From NCBI GenBank assembly GCA_947453415.1, contig CANGGG010000025.1, forward strand, positions 1 through 39,962: DNA of 39,962 nt. The letters are read 5' to 3'. The position numbers and the translations under genes are program-made. Below, in pieces: positions 1 to 6,362 of this stretch (its first letter is position 1; every line of letters starts with the position of its first letter). This DNA is from Bacteroidota bacterium (GTDB taxonomy: Bacteria; Bacteroidota; Bacteroidia; UKL13-3). Under the pieces are notes generated by a model that had not been told where the DNA came from, ran no database searches, and saw only the letters and a program-made list of their open reading frames with translations.

Positions 1-79
1 AAAATGTCAAAACAATGGGGTAATTATTTTAAACAAATATATCTAAAAATACATATCAAGCAGAAAAGTTTATATATAA

Positions 80-1129
80 TTATGCTTTAATAGCCCAACG
101 TAACTTGGCAGAACGTGCTCTTGGGTTACTTCCTACTTCTTGTGGAGTTGGTCTAATTGGATCGGGTGCTACACTGCTGTAAATGCCTTGTCGGTTCAAA
201 CTTTGAAAAGCTTTTTTTACTCTTCTATCCTCGCCAGAATGGAACGAAATAATGGCTACTTTGCCTCCTGACACCAACGCATCGGGAAGTTTTTCTAAAA
301 ATTTATCTAACACGCCAAATTCATCGTTTACTGCTATTCGCAATGCTTGAAATGTTCTTTGACATGATTTTTTGATTCGATCTATTTTATCGTTTGCAGG
401 TAAAAAATCGAGGGTTTCTTTAATGATATCTTTTAACTGAGCGGTGGTTTCTACTAATCTACCTTTTTTGATACTTTTTACTATTGCCTCGGCAATGTAT
501 GAAGCATAAGGTTCATCGGCATTTTCTATTAATATTTCTTCTAGCTCTTCTTCAGAAACTGTTTTTAAAAATGCTGCTGCCGACTTACCACTTTTGGGAT
601 TTAACCTTAAGTCTAAAGGGCCTTCTACTTTTAACGAAAAACCCCTATCAGGATTATCTATTTGCATGGATGATACGCCTAAATCGGCCAATACAAAGTT
701 TAATAAACCCGCTTCATGAACTATTAAATCAATGTTTGAAAAATTCATTTTACGAGGAAAGAATACATCGGCACCAAAACCCAAATTAGCCAATCTTTCT
801 GTGGTTTTTGGTAATTCAAATGGATCTACATCGGTGGCAAAAAGTTTCCCTCCTGGCGTTAAACATTTTAACATTTCATGACTATGTCCACCATAACCTA
901 GCGTAGCATCTAATCCCACTTGACCGGGTGTAATTTGCAATATTTCTAATATTTCATTTACACAAATAGAACGATGCATTCCCGCAGGAGTATTGCCTTT
1001 GAGCATTATTTTTTCAATGTCTTTGGCATATTTTTCAGGCTGTAATTCCTTGTACTTTTCATTGAATGTTTTAGGATTCTTTCCTGAATATCTTACCCTA
1101 CGAGGTGGTTTAGCATCTTGGTTTTCCAT
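80..1129 (-). CDS. RsmH/MraW-family 16S rRNA (cytosine-N4)-methyltransferase, possibly a paralogue
   Basis: SAM-dependent methyltransferase of the family that N4-methylates C1402 of 16S rRNA in the decoding centre. Visible motifs, in order: SAM-binding LDATLGYGGHS (residues 73-83), DLGVSS (149-154) followed by RGFS and PLDLRL, FQALRIAVN (260-268), SFHSGEDR (295-302) and a basic C-terminus around NPRARSAKLRW (335-345). At 349 residues it is longer than the usual 300-315. About 50 N-terminal residues rich in Lys, Arg and Tyr precede the core, and the core opens with MHRSICVNEIL where the housekeeping enzyme normally has YH(x)PVLL. The usual HSLEDR is HSGEDR. These differences, and the absence of mraZ, ftsL or ftsI next door, suggest a divergent second copy and not the dcw-cluster gene. 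The ATG at 1129 is the only sensible start. Family is certain; which paralogue is inferred. Confidence 0.88.
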   Translation of the reverse strand: MENQDAKPPRRVRYSGKNPKTFNEKYKELQPEKYAKDIEKIMLKGNTPAGMHRSICVNEILEILQITPGQVGLDATLGYGGHSHEMLKCLTPGGKLFATDVDPFELPKTTERLANLGFGADVFFPRKMNFSNIDLIVHEAGLLNFVLADLGVSSMQIDNPDRGFSLKVEGPLDLRLNPKSGKSAAAFLKTVSEEELEEILIENADEPYASYIAEAIVKSIKKGRLVETTAQLKDIIKETLDFLPANDKIDRIKKSCQRTFQALRIAVNDEFGVLDKFLEKLPDALVSGGKVAIISFHSGEDRRVKKAFQSLNRQGIYSSVAPDPIRPTPQEVGSNPRARSAKLRWAIKA

Positions 1130-1180
1130 GCGGTAAAATTAGTGTTTTATAGTTAAAGTATGAAGGATAAAGTATGAATT

Positions 1181-1236
1181 GAGATGTGAGCATTGAGATG
1201 TGAGCACTGGGATGTGAGCACTGAGATGTGAGAATT
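1181..1236. repeat. Tandem repeat, four copies of a 14-bp unit
   Basis: Units begin at 1181, 1195, 1209 and 1223 with consensus G(A/G)GATGTGAGCA(C/T)T. The copies differ at one to three positions. A related degenerate array lies at 7671-7748, so this is a dispersed minisatellite family in this genome. Confidence 0.85.
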
Positions 1237-1248
1237 GAGGAAGTGGAA

Positions 1249-1268
1249 AGTATGAAGTATGAAGTATA
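1249..1268. repeat. AGTATGAAG short iterations (repeat A, left copy)
   Basis: A 9-bp word, AGTATGAAG, is repeated head to tail, ending at 1268. The same iteration occurs three times inside the tandem array at 2042-2248 on the other side of the acetyltransferase gene. Confidence 0.7.
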
Positions 1269-1345
1269 AAAAAATTAATTTCGAAATACTAAATTCAAAA
1301 ATACAAACTTCCAAAAGCTAGCAACCATTTGCCAGCAGCCAAAAA

Positions 1346-1403
1346 AACATCAACAATCGTCATGCTGTAAGCATCTTCTTTCCTTATAACCTTCATTGAG
1401 ATA
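1346..1403 (+). repeat. 58-bp direct repeat B, left copy
   Basis: Aligns without gaps to 2257-2314, with 50 of 58 positions identical by eye. The core CGTCATGC...GCATCTTCTTT contains a short imperfect dyad. The two copies lie in the same orientation on either side of the GNAT gene. Confidence 0.85.
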
Positions 1404-1554
1404 TAAATTTTATTTGTCATAGTAAGCTTTCCCGAAAATTATCAGGAGAATCCAGATACGTTTAAAATTTGATACGATATTAAAAGTAATGCTATTTTTA
1501 TTGTATAAATTAATTATGATTGCACAGCAACCAATATTGCTTAAAAAAATAAAC

Positions 1555-2037
1555 ATGAACACCTTATATAGAAGTATAAAAGCAAGTGACAATATTGCGC
1601 TAGCAAGCATTATTAGAAGCGGCATAGAAGCTTTTAATTTGCCTACCGTTGGCACTGCTCACTCCGACCCTACTACTGATCATTTGTTTCAATTGTTCAG
1701 CGCTCCAAACTCTTATTATATAGTTTTGGAAATAGCTGGCGAGGTAATGGGCGGTTGTGGCATATATCCTACAAACGGATTACCAAATAAACATGCGGAA
1801 TTAGTAAGGTTTTTTTTAGATAAAAAAGCGCAGGGGAATGGATTTGGTAAAATATTAATTCAGCAATGTGAGGAACTTGCCAAGCAATTCGGTTATACAC
1901 ATTTATACCTTGAATCGTTTCCTGAAATGGAAGCGGCTATTCACTTATATGAATTATATAATTTTAAACGAATAGAAAAACAATTGGGGAATTCTGGACA
2001 TTTTTCATGCAATGTATATATGTTGAAGGAGCTTTAG
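1555..2037 (+). CDS. GNAT-family N-acetyltransferase
   Basis: Predicted acetyl-CoA-dependent N-acetyltransferase of 160 residues, a usual length for a single GNAT domain. The N-terminal half has the conserved SIIRSGIEAF helix (18-27). Strand beta-4 GEVMGGCGIYP (62-72) is followed by ELVRFFLDKKAQGNGFGK (82-99), which carries the Q-x-x-G-x-G pyrophosphate-binding loop (93-98). The C-terminal part, YLESFPEMEAAIHLYELYNFKRI, is the typical final helix and strand. I chose the ATG at 1555 because the longer reading frame from 1489 adds 22 residues with no family counterpart. The acceptor substrate cannot be told from sequence. The gene stands alone between repeat-rich gaps, and repeats A and B occur in the same order on both sides, which suggests a mobile or recombined cassette. 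Confidence 0.9.
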   Translation: MNTLYRSIKASDNIALASIIRSGIEAFNLPTVGTAHSDPTTDHLFQLFSAPNSYYIVLEIAGEVMGGCGIYPTNGLPNKHAELVRFFLDKKAQGNGFGKILIQQCEELAKQFGYTHLYLESFPEMEAAIHLYELYNFKRIEKQLGNSGHFSCNVYMLKEL

Positions 2038-2041
2038 TCCC

Positions 2042-2248
2042 GACACATCGGAAAGTATGAAGTATGAAGTGAGCACCAATTGTCATGGTGAGCCTGCCGA
2101 ATCCATACACGTAATTTTTTACGTTCTGACACATCGGGAAAGTATGAAGTATGAAGTGAGCACCAATTGTCATGGTGAGCCTGCCGAATCCATACACGTA
2201 ATTTTTTACGTTCTGACACATCGGGAAAGTATGAAGTATGAAGTATGA
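2042..2248. repeat. 87-bp tandem repeat, two full copies and a partial third
   Basis: The word GACACATCGG recurs at 2042, 2128 and 2215, giving periods of 86 and 87 bp; the first unit lacks one G. Each unit holds the AGTATGAAG iteration, a segment TGGTGAGCCTGCCGAATCC, and a perfect small hairpin CGTAA-TTTT-TTACG. The copies are almost identical, which indicates recent amplification. Two units without spacers do not make a CRISPR. Confidence 0.93.
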
Positions 2249-2256
2249 AAAATACT

Positions 2257-2314
2257 AACACCAACAATCGTCATGCCGCAGGCATCTTCTTTAATTATAA
2301 CCATCATGGAGATA
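2257..2314 (+). repeat. 58-bp direct repeat B, right copy
   Basis: Second copy of the repeat at 1346-1403, same orientation, eight mismatches and no gap. Confidence 0.85.
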
Positions 2315-2319
2315 CAACT

Positions 2320-2350
2320 ATCCTTAGAGTTAGCAAAGCGCTCTAAGGAT
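2320..2350. other. Intergenic hairpin with 10-bp perfect stem
   Basis: ATCCTTAGAG (2320-2329) pairs with CTCTAAGGAT (2341-2350) across an 11-nt loop. No T tract follows on either strand, so it is not an obvious intrinsic terminator. Confidence 0.7.
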
Positions 2351-2392
2351 TTACAATGATTGTAGTGTCTCTGACACGGGCTCATTTAAAAC

Positions 2393-2412
2393 GAGTCTGA
2401 AGACTCTTTTTT
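2393..2412 (+). terminator. Weak possible terminator hairpin
   Basis: GAGTC-TGAA-GACTC followed directly by six T on the plus strand. The stem is only 5 bp and lies about 350 bp downstream of the acetyltransferase stop, so assignment to that gene is tentative. Confidence 0.4.
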
Positions 2413-2427
2413 CATTTTAAATCCATA

Positions 2428-2445
2428 GTCCGATAGCTATCGGAC
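2428..2445. repeat. 18-bp perfect palindrome
   Basis: GTCCGATAGCTATCGGAC is its own reverse complement. From memory, this CCGATAGCTATCGG core is a frequent intergenic palindrome in Bacteroidota; I cannot count its copies here. Confidence 0.75.
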
Positions 2446-2485
2446 CCAACCCGCAATGGCTTGGCCTCAGACTACAGATAGTTAT

Positions 2486-2527
2486 GTTCTCGACTCCGCT
2501 CGAACTGACAATCCTTTGCCTATGGTT
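2486..2527 (+). repeat. Direct repeat flanking the restriction gene, 3'-side copy
   Basis: The first 25 bp (2486-2510, starting GTTCTCGACTCC and ending CGAACTGACA) are identical to 5896-5920. Similarity continues through a shared CCTATGGTT ending at 2527 and 5936, with one indel. This copy ends 8 bp beyond the stop codon of the restriction gene. Confidence 0.9.
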
Positions 2528-2535
2528 GGTATTAT

Positions 2536-5500
2536 TTATTCTAACTTTCTCTCTACAATTTTTATTTCATCTTCCGTTAGCTCATACAAGGCATACACCA
2601 TTTGGTCTATTTCTTTATCAGTTTTTGCTATTTGGGTTTTTAATTCCAGTGCTTTTTTGGCTTCTGTGCTAAAGTAAGTTTCCCATTCTGCTTCTTCGCT
2701 TAGCGATAATTTTATTTTCTTTTTGCCTAACTCTTTAATAAACTCAGCATACGAAAGCAAATACCAATCTTGTAGTTTTTTGGGCAATTCAGTTAATGCA
2801 AATTTGCGTTCTAAACTTCGTTGGAATTTTTGACATTGTTCTTGAAGTTCCTTGTTGAGGAAAAGCATTGTGTCTGCTTTTTCGATAAATACAATTTGTT
2901 CATTTTTGTTAATTTCGATCATAGGAATATTTCTAACATCATTAACTAATATCTTTGGAAATAGACCCTTATTTGCTTTCGGAGACACTTTTTTAACGTA
3001 CCATCCAATTAATTTTGAATTTAAGATACATAGTGTATATCTTAAATGGAGGATTTTTTTAGCATCAATTACGTTTATGCAGGAAGGTGTATTGTAATAT
3101 TCTTCTTTCGTATAACCACAATAAAGTTTGTCTGCTAAAATTTCTCGTACTAGAATTCTTTCATTATTAAAAAATTCTGGTTTTCTGGGTGCGGCAAGCC
3201 ATTGACCGTAACTTATCCATAACATGCCATTCCAATTAATTAGGTATCGATTTACATCTCCACCTTTTAGTTCTTTTTTAAATGTTTCGTCTTTTTGATA
3301 TGTTGAATGCCATATACGATTTTTTATAGTTTGTTCATCATGTCCACGATATTTATCATATGGAATTAACCCTTGTGAAACTTCATGGAATTTAGATAAA
3401 ATATTATACCTTTTTAACTTATCTATGATGAAAATCTCATTATTTGTTTGATTAAATAAACTCATTAAATTATCGCTATTTAGCAATAATTCTTTTTTTG
3501 TATATTTACTAAATAGTTCAAATGATTCATTGTTTGGTTTGATAAATTCTGAAACATATTCATTACCGTTTTTTCTGAATGAAAAAATACATGTTCTAAC
3601 AGCTGCATCAGCAAAAGTATTATCCTCAGATAAATCTACGATTTGATAAACGGAAACGTTATTTAATAATTCATCTCGATATTTCTTGCCGTATAAAGTT
3701 GATAAAAATGTATTTGGAAAGATATAAGAAAGAACAGAATTGAATTTTAAAAATTTTTTGTAAAGGGAAATGAAGTAAATAAATATTTCAAAATCAGGAA
3801 CAGATTTGTCAAAATTGGAGAGATACTTTTTTTCAATTTCATTAAAATTTACACCATAAGGTGGATTCCCAATCACCACATCAAAACCACCATTGGCAAA
3901 TACTTCAGGAAATTCCTTTTGCCAATTAAATGCTTTGTCACCGGCTACAGCAGGGTCGTCAATTAAGGAGTTTCCGCATTTAATATTATTACTTAGGTTA
4001 GAGAGTTTACGGCCTTGTTTGGCAGTGCGTAACCATAAAGACAGCTTGGCAATTTCAATGCTTTCTTCGTTAATGTCTACCCCATAAATATTGTTTTCCA
4101 AAATGGCTAAGTCGGTATCAAATAAGCGCAAAGGCGTATTGGTTAACTCTGCAATGATATCATCCACAAATGTATGTTCTTGTACCAAGGAATTTACTGC
4201 CTGGTTTAAAAATGCACCACTGCCACAAGCAGGATCCAGAATTTTTAAAGTGAGCAACCAATCTTTGTATTGGTTCAAGGTTTCATAAAGTTCAATGCCT
4301 TTTGCATTGAGTTTTCCATCGGCTTTTTGGTGTTCAAAAATGGCAATGTCAATATCTAATTTCAGCGCTGCTTTTTTCTCGGCACATAATTTTCCAATGG
4401 TGTTTTCTACTATGTATTTGGTAATGTATTTGGGAGTATAAAACACGCCATCTTTTTTGCGCTTTCCTTTTGTTTTATCGGCTACTTCGCCTTTTAACTC
4501 CGCTTCTACTTCTTCTATTTCACTTAAAGAATGTTCAAAAATATGTCCTAAAATATTTACATCTACATCGGTATTGAAATCGTATTTCGAGAGTTTTAAT
4601 AAATCATCTTTCAGCACGCCATCATCTACCAATAAAGTATCCAATACTTCATCGGGCGCAAATATTTCACCGCCAAATTCAGGTATCAATATGCCACCTT
4701 TTTGGTCTTTTTTCCCTATAAATAAATTATTAAAAAACAAAGCTACCAATTCGTATAAAGGCTTAGGCGTATCAAAGGCATCGTTCTTTAAGTTCTGCCA
4801 CTTTTCTACTATTTGCACTATGGAGTTAGTAGCTACCAATCCTTTGTCTTCGGCAAAAAGCACAAACAATACTTTGTCTAAAAACTTCTGTGATTTTTTA
4901 AAGAGTAATAATTTATCGTGTTGCGGATTATTCTTCAACACATTTTGGAAAAAACTATTTTTAAAAGATGAATAGTCTTTGTATAAACTCTTGGTTATAT
5001 TCTCTTCATGAAACTTGGTTTCTTGTCGTAATAATTTAGGAATATTTTTATCAAGTAATCCTTCTTTGCGCAGGTAAAGGTAAAATCGTTTAAAGGTTTC
5101 TTTGTCTAAATTATACAAATCAAACTCTTCATAATCGGTTGCATCGTCTAAATAAAATCGGAGTTTATGAAAATTAGAAGAGATAACATAGCTGCAATCT
5201 TTGTGGTTATTTTTGTAGCCAAAAGCTTGGTCTTTTACTGCATCTAGGTTTTTGGTTTTATTGTCTTTTAGTTCAATGACCCCAACTACATTTTCCCCTT
5301 GCATAATGGCACCATCGGCTTTTTTCGAATTGGCCTCGTTTTTCTTTTCGGTTTGTATGTTAAATGGTTGTTCTGGAAAAACAGAATAGCCCAACACTGC
5401 ACCGAAAATATCTTTAATAAAACCTTCTTGGTATTGCTCTTCCTTAGCAACTTTAATATTGCTTATTTTATTGTTGCTATATACTTCTTTAAAACGCAAA

Positions 5501-5574
5501 TAAGCCTGGTCAACCACTTCTTGGTCAAGGTAGCCTAAATGTTTCCGTATGATAGATTCTTGAAATAATGACAT
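2536..5574 (-). CDS. Type IIG restriction-modification protein (fused endonuclease and N6-adenine methyltransferase)
   Basis: Single-chain restriction enzyme that should both cut foreign DNA and methylate host DNA. The N-terminal nuclease domain shows a PD-(D/E)xK-like centre: D87 in KKADGAI, then E101-L-K103 in GVIELKDNK. A helical region follows (about 190-440). The methyltransferase carries SAM motif I DPACGSG (447-453) and catalytic motif IV NPPYG (570-574), typical of gamma-class N6-adenine enzymes. The C-terminal 350 residues look like the target-recognition domain, including a KGLFPKILVNDVRNIP segment of the kind found in TaqI/Eco57I-type specificity domains, and end in a charged helix. 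At 1012 residues it has the expected length and no separate specificity subunit is nearby. It is alone on its strand, about 0.5 kb from tRNA-Phe, and bounded by 42-bp direct repeats. The reading frame is intact with both active sites, so it is probably functional. Recognition sequence cannot be predicted. Confidence 0.93.
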   Translation of the reverse strand: MSLFQESIIRKHLGYLDQEVVDQAYLRFKEVYSNNKISNIKVAKEEQYQEGFIKDIFGAVLGYSVFPEQPFNIQTEKKNEANSKKADGAIMQGENVVGVIELKDNKTKNLDAVKDQAFGYKNNHKDCSYVISSNFHKLRFYLDDATDYEEFDLYNLDKETFKRFYLYLRKEGLLDKNIPKLLRQETKFHEENITKSLYKDYSSFKNSFFQNVLKNNPQHDKLLLFKKSQKFLDKVLFVLFAEDKGLVATNSIVQIVEKWQNLKNDAFDTPKPLYELVALFFNNLFIGKKDQKGGILIPEFGGEIFAPDEVLDTLLVDDGVLKDDLLKLSKYDFNTDVDVNILGHIFEHSLSEIEEVEAELKGEVADKTKGKRKKDGVFYTPKYITKYIVENTIGKLCAEKKAALKLDIDIAIFEHQKADGKLNAKGIELYETLNQYKDWLLTLKILDPACGSGAFLNQAVNSLVQEHTFVDDIIAELTNTPLRLFDTDLAILENNIYGVDINEESIEIAKLSLWLRTAKQGRKLSNLSNNIKCGNSLIDDPAVAGDKAFNWQKEFPEVFANGGFDVVIGNPPYGVNFNEIEKKYLSNFDKSVPDFEIFIYFISLYKKFLKFNSVLSYIFPNTFLSTLYGKKYRDELLNNVSVYQIVDLSEDNTFADAAVRTCIFSFRKNGNEYVSEFIKPNNESFELFSKYTKKELLLNSDNLMSLFNQTNNEIFIIDKLKRYNILSKFHEVSQGLIPYDKYRGHDEQTIKNRIWHSTYQKDETFKKELKGGDVNRYLINWNGMLWISYGQWLAAPRKPEFFNNERILVREILADKLYCGYTKEEYYNTPSCINVIDAKKILHLRYTLCILNSKLIGWYVKKVSPKANKGLFPKILVNDVRNIPMIEINKNEQIVFIEKADTMLFLNKELQEQCQKFQRSLERKFALTELPKKLQDWYLLSYAEFIKELGKKKIKLSLSEEAEWETYFSTEAKKALELKTQIAKTDKEIDQMVYALYELTEDEIKIVERKLE

Positions 5575-5600
5575 TATTTGTTTTGAATTAATTAGTATAA

Positions 5601-5617
5601 AAGCATTCGTGATGCTT
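5601..5617 (-). promoter_or_regulatory. Hairpin in the leader of the restriction gene
   Basis: AAGCAT-TCGTG-ATGCTT, a 6-bp stem with a 5-nt loop, sits 26 nt upstream of the ATG at 5574. It could affect translation or be incidental; no ribosome-binding sequence is evident. I found no good -33/-7 promoter close by. Confidence 0.35.
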
Positions 5618-5721
5618 CATTTGTTAAAGCACTACAAATAGCATATTGATACAATAATTATTTATATTTATTTAAAAACAAAACTATGTTTAAATTGCTT
5701 TTTTCCTAAGCTTAATTTTTT

Positions 5722-5817
5722 GTCTGAACCATGATTTGAATGATTCATTTGATTCTTTTGATTCCTTACTTTATTTTTCACCTTAATCATATTTATCTCT
5801 ATAATCATAGTTCAGAC
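5722..5817. repeat. 96-bp inverted-repeat element with 9-bp GATT periodicity
   Basis: The left end GTCTGAACCATGATT (5722-5736) matches the reverse complement of the right end (5803-5817) at 14 of 15 positions. Inside the left arm GATT recurs at 5733, 5742, 5751 and 5760, exactly every 9 bp. The right arm has AATC at 5785 and 5803 with a degenerate TATC at 5794, the same register. There is no transposase and no coding potential. I recall similar elements bounded by GTCTGAACCATGATT as common in Bacteroidota, so it is probably a non-autonomous dispersed element. Confidence 0.85.
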
Positions 5818-5895
5818 TAAGGTTTTATTTCGTATTGGTTGGTGAAAACATCGGCCATAGACAAGCATTTATCTTTGGCTAACCTAAACTAAAAG

Positions 5896-5936
5896 GTTCT
5901 CGACTCCGCTCGAACTGACAGGCATTACCTATGGTT
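5896..5936 (+). repeat. Direct repeat flanking the restriction gene, 5'-side copy
   Basis: Second copy of the repeat at 2486-2527, same orientation, 25 identical bases followed by a similar tail. The two copies enclose the restriction gene and its leader, about 3.4 kb apart. Confidence 0.9.
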
Positions 5937-6001
5937 ACACATTTTTTGTAGCATTTAAAAACTTGCCCCCAAACGTGCCCAACCGACAACCAATCCGACC
6001 A

Positions 6002-6045
6002 CAAAAAACAAAAAACCCTCATAAACTATTCGTTTATAAGGGTTT
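6002..6045 (-). terminator. Intrinsic terminator of tRNA-Phe
   Basis: On the minus strand a 14-bp stem with a single mismatched position (arms 6032-6045 and 6013-6026) and 5-nt loop is followed by TTTTTTGTTTTTT. It starts 15 bp beyond the 3' end of the tRNA. Confidence 0.92.
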
Positions 6046-6060
6046 AATATTCCATTAGTG

Positions 6061-6133
6061 TGGTGTAGGAGGGAATCGAACCCCCGACACAAAGATTTTC
6101 AGTCTTTTGCTCTACCGACTGAGCTACTGCACC
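6061..6133 (-). tRNA. tRNA-Phe (anticodon GAA)
   Basis: A 73-nt cloverleaf: D stem GCTC/GAGC, anticodon stem AAAGA/TCTTT with loop CTGAAAA (anticodon GAA), 5-nt variable loop, T loop TTCGATT. The discriminator base is A and CCA is not encoded. The acceptor stem GGTGCAG/CTACACC has one non-Watson-Crick position, C5 opposite A68. The T stem has one G-T pair. The gene borders the repeat-rich accessory strip and is followed by a strong terminator. Confidence 0.95.
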
Positions 6134-6362
6134 ATTTTTGTGGGAGCGCAAAAGTAGTTTTTTTAGCATTTTATACAAGTTATTTTCCAAATATTTTTAA
6201 AATATATACAATATAGCTACTAAATCAATTCATTTTCAGAAACTAACAACTTAAAATATATTTTTAAATGTGATAATTATTCCATTTAAAACAAAATGTT
6301 TTTTTACTTTCGTTCGTTTCAAATAAATATTATTTATACTTGCGCTAATTCAACCATTGATT

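Larger units (their letters stand above)
1130..1554. other. Gene-free, repeat-rich intergenic stretch
   Basis: No convincing coding region on either strand. The stretch holds a four-copy 14-bp tandem repeat (1181-1236), short AGTATGAAG iterations (1249-1268) and the first copy of a 58-bp direct repeat (1346-1403). The remainder is AT-rich and probably contains the promoter of the acetyltransferase gene, which I could not pinpoint. Confidence 0.6.
2038..2535. other. Gene-free composite of repeats and hairpins
   Basis: Nearly the whole 498-bp gap is repeats: an 87-bp tandem array (2042-2248), a second copy of the 58-bp repeat (2257-2314), a 10-bp-stem hairpin (2320-2350), a small hairpin with a T tract (2393-2412), an 18-bp palindrome (2428-2445) and one copy of the 42-bp repeat that flanks the restriction gene (2486-2527). 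Reading frames that cross the tandem array simply translate the repeat and are not genes. Confidence 0.75.
5575..6060. other. Gene-free stretch with hairpins and repeats upstream of the restriction gene
   Basis: Contains the likely leader of the restriction gene with a small hairpin (5601-5617), a 96-bp inverted-repeat element with 9-bp internal periodicity (5722-5817), the second copy of the flanking direct repeat (5896-5936) and the tRNA-Phe terminator (6002-6045). No coding region is supported. Confidence 0.65.

Noticed and set aside
4-90. Short plus-strand frame at the left edge (MSKQWGNYFK...)
   Set aside because: Only 28 codons, no family resemblance, and it overlaps the end of the methyltransferase gene.
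484-789. 101-codon plus-strand frame opposite the rRNA methyltransferase gene
   Set aside because: Shadow of the real gene, Leu-rich by complement, no recognisable domain.
2042-2248. Possible CRISPR array or small repeat proteins in the tandem array
   Set aside because: Units are contiguous without unique spacers, no cas genes are present, and the frames crossing it only translate the repeat.
4457-4975. 172-codon plus-strand frame opposite the restriction gene
   Set aside because: Antisense shadow of a well-supported gene, Ser/Phe-rich composition and no motif.
5938-6011. Minus-strand frame reading ...VVGLVVGWARLGASF then stop, which resembles the end of a membrane protein or integrase
   Set aside because: It starts inside the terminator of tRNA-Phe with no upstream coding sequence, so it is not a gene remnant I can support.
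1130-6060. A genomic island integrated at tRNA-Phe by an integrase
   Set aside because: No integrase, no transposase and no duplicated tRNA 3' end was found; only short direct repeats support cassette exchange.
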